The position numbers and the translations under genes were made by a program. From an uncultured Erythrobacter sp. (GTDB lineage Bacteria > Pseudomonadota > Alphaproteobacteria > Sphingomonadales > Sphingomonadaceae): a stretch of 64,000 nt of DNA. The first letter of the stretch is position 1, and each line of letters starts with the position of its first letter. Positions 63,664 through 64,000 of this stretch are shown piece by piece. The notes under the pieces are model-generated. The model did no database searches. It was not told the DNA's origin and was given only the letters and a program-made list of their open reading frames with translations. Location of the stretch: contig NZ_CANMPJ010000001.1 in NCBI RefSeq assembly GCF_947499705.1, forward strand, positions 2,143,501 through 2,207,500, in the 5' to 3' direction.

Positions 63664-64000
63664 TGATCCGCACCGACCGCCGCACTTTCGTGGCAGGGAC
63701 GTCGTTCGCTTCGATGGCTGCGCTCGCGGGCTGCACCGGCGCTGGCGAGACAGCGCCTGAGGAGGCCGCCGCCGCCCCAAGCTATACCGAATTGCTTGGT
63801 GTCCAACTCTACACGGTGAGGGACCTGTTCGAGCGCGACGCGCGTGGAACACTTGAAGCGCTCGCAGAGATCGGCGTGAAAGACTGTGAGACCGCCGGCC
63901 TGTTCGAGCACAAGGCCGCCGATATTCGAGCCATCATGTCCGACCTGGGACTGGTCAGCCGATCTGCGCATATCCGCTTGCCCGAGCTTCAGGACGGGAT
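63660..64000 (+). CDS. Exported sugar isomerase/epimerase-type TIM-barrel protein (partial, 3' end off window)
   Basis: About 113 residues are visible. A signal with twin arginine (DRRTFVAGTSFASMAALAGC) includes a lipobox at AGC near residue 25. The mature start LGVQLYTVRDLFERDARGTL and IGVKDCETAGLF match the AP-endonuclease 2-type fold. The ATG overlaps the GMC stop. Unlike the first isomerase gene of the operon, it is exported, so it may act on the 3-keto product in the periplasm. The catalytic end is outside the window. Confidence 0.8.
   Translation, partial: MMIRTDRRTFVAGTSFASMAALAGCTGAGETAPEEAAAAPSYTELLGVQLYTVRDLFERDARGTLEALAEIGVKDCETAGLFEHKAADIRAIMSDLGLVSRSAHIRLPELQDG

Overview
The window looks like chromosomal DNA of an alphaproteobacterium of the order Sphingomonadales, most likely a marine or freshwater Erythrobacteraceae-type organism. 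This is inferred from the high GC content, three TonB-dependent receptors including the long Caulobacter/Xanthomonas type, KDPG aldolase, a TPR-sulfotransferase next to a receptor, PrnA-like halogenases next to a receptor, and dense ATGA-overlapping operons. No rRNA, tRNA, CRISPR array, IS element or phage gene was recognised.

Layout. 1-1696: a left-edge flavoprotein (SelD N-terminal type) and eda. 1964-6254: a three-gene ABC/HlyD/TolC export set whose ABC protein has lost the usual ATPase motifs. 6330-8396: a DUF4212/sodium-solute symporter pair, probably for a small carboxylate. 8515-9183: a lower-GC gene for a YopT/AvrPphB-type (C58) cysteine protease, sitting between the symporter and a convergent acetyl-CoA synthetase gene. 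9195-15967 (minus strand): acs, then a molybdenum hydroxylase operon in transcription order [2Fe-2S] subunit, molybdopterin subunit, lipoprotein cytochrome c, XdhC and MocA. 16045-25621 (minus strand): TonB receptor, TPR-sulfotransferase, eukaryotic-type 5-oxoprolinase, and an NRAMP-fold transporter lacking the metal-binding motif. 25979-27712: BCCT transporter. 27925-38199: a giant autotransporter (about 3,400 residues) built from roughly fifty 50-residue repeats. 38336-39430: a TIGR03032-type protein.

39712-45979 is the most unusual block. It holds a VAO-type flavoprotein, an orphan lipoprotein, two adjacent genes that look like the ferritin-like half and the other half of VioB (violacein/bisindole imine-dimer synthase) as separate overlapping genes, and an ABM-type monooxygenase. 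A perfect 7-7-7 dyad lies in the divergent promoter. No VioA, VioC, VioD or VioE relative is nearby, so the product is unknown.

46007-48544: a small TonB receptor divergent from a VTT-domain membrane protein. 48620-57516 (minus strand): a four-gene operon of three canonical flavin-dependent tryptophan-halogenase-type proteins plus one degenerate paralogue, followed by a large TonB receptor gene with its own promoter. 57701-64000 (plus strand): a sugar operon with a Gfo/Idh/MocA oxidoreductase, a TIM-barrel isomerase, an MFS transporter, a gluconate-2-dehydrogenase subunit 3-like protein, a GMC oxidoreductase and a second, partial TIM-barrel gene. Similar TTGACAACGT-containing elements lie before the large receptor and in the divergent halogenase/sugar promoter. 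This suggests one regulon for uptake, halogenase-like chemistry and 3-keto-glycoside breakdown. The regulator is not in the window.
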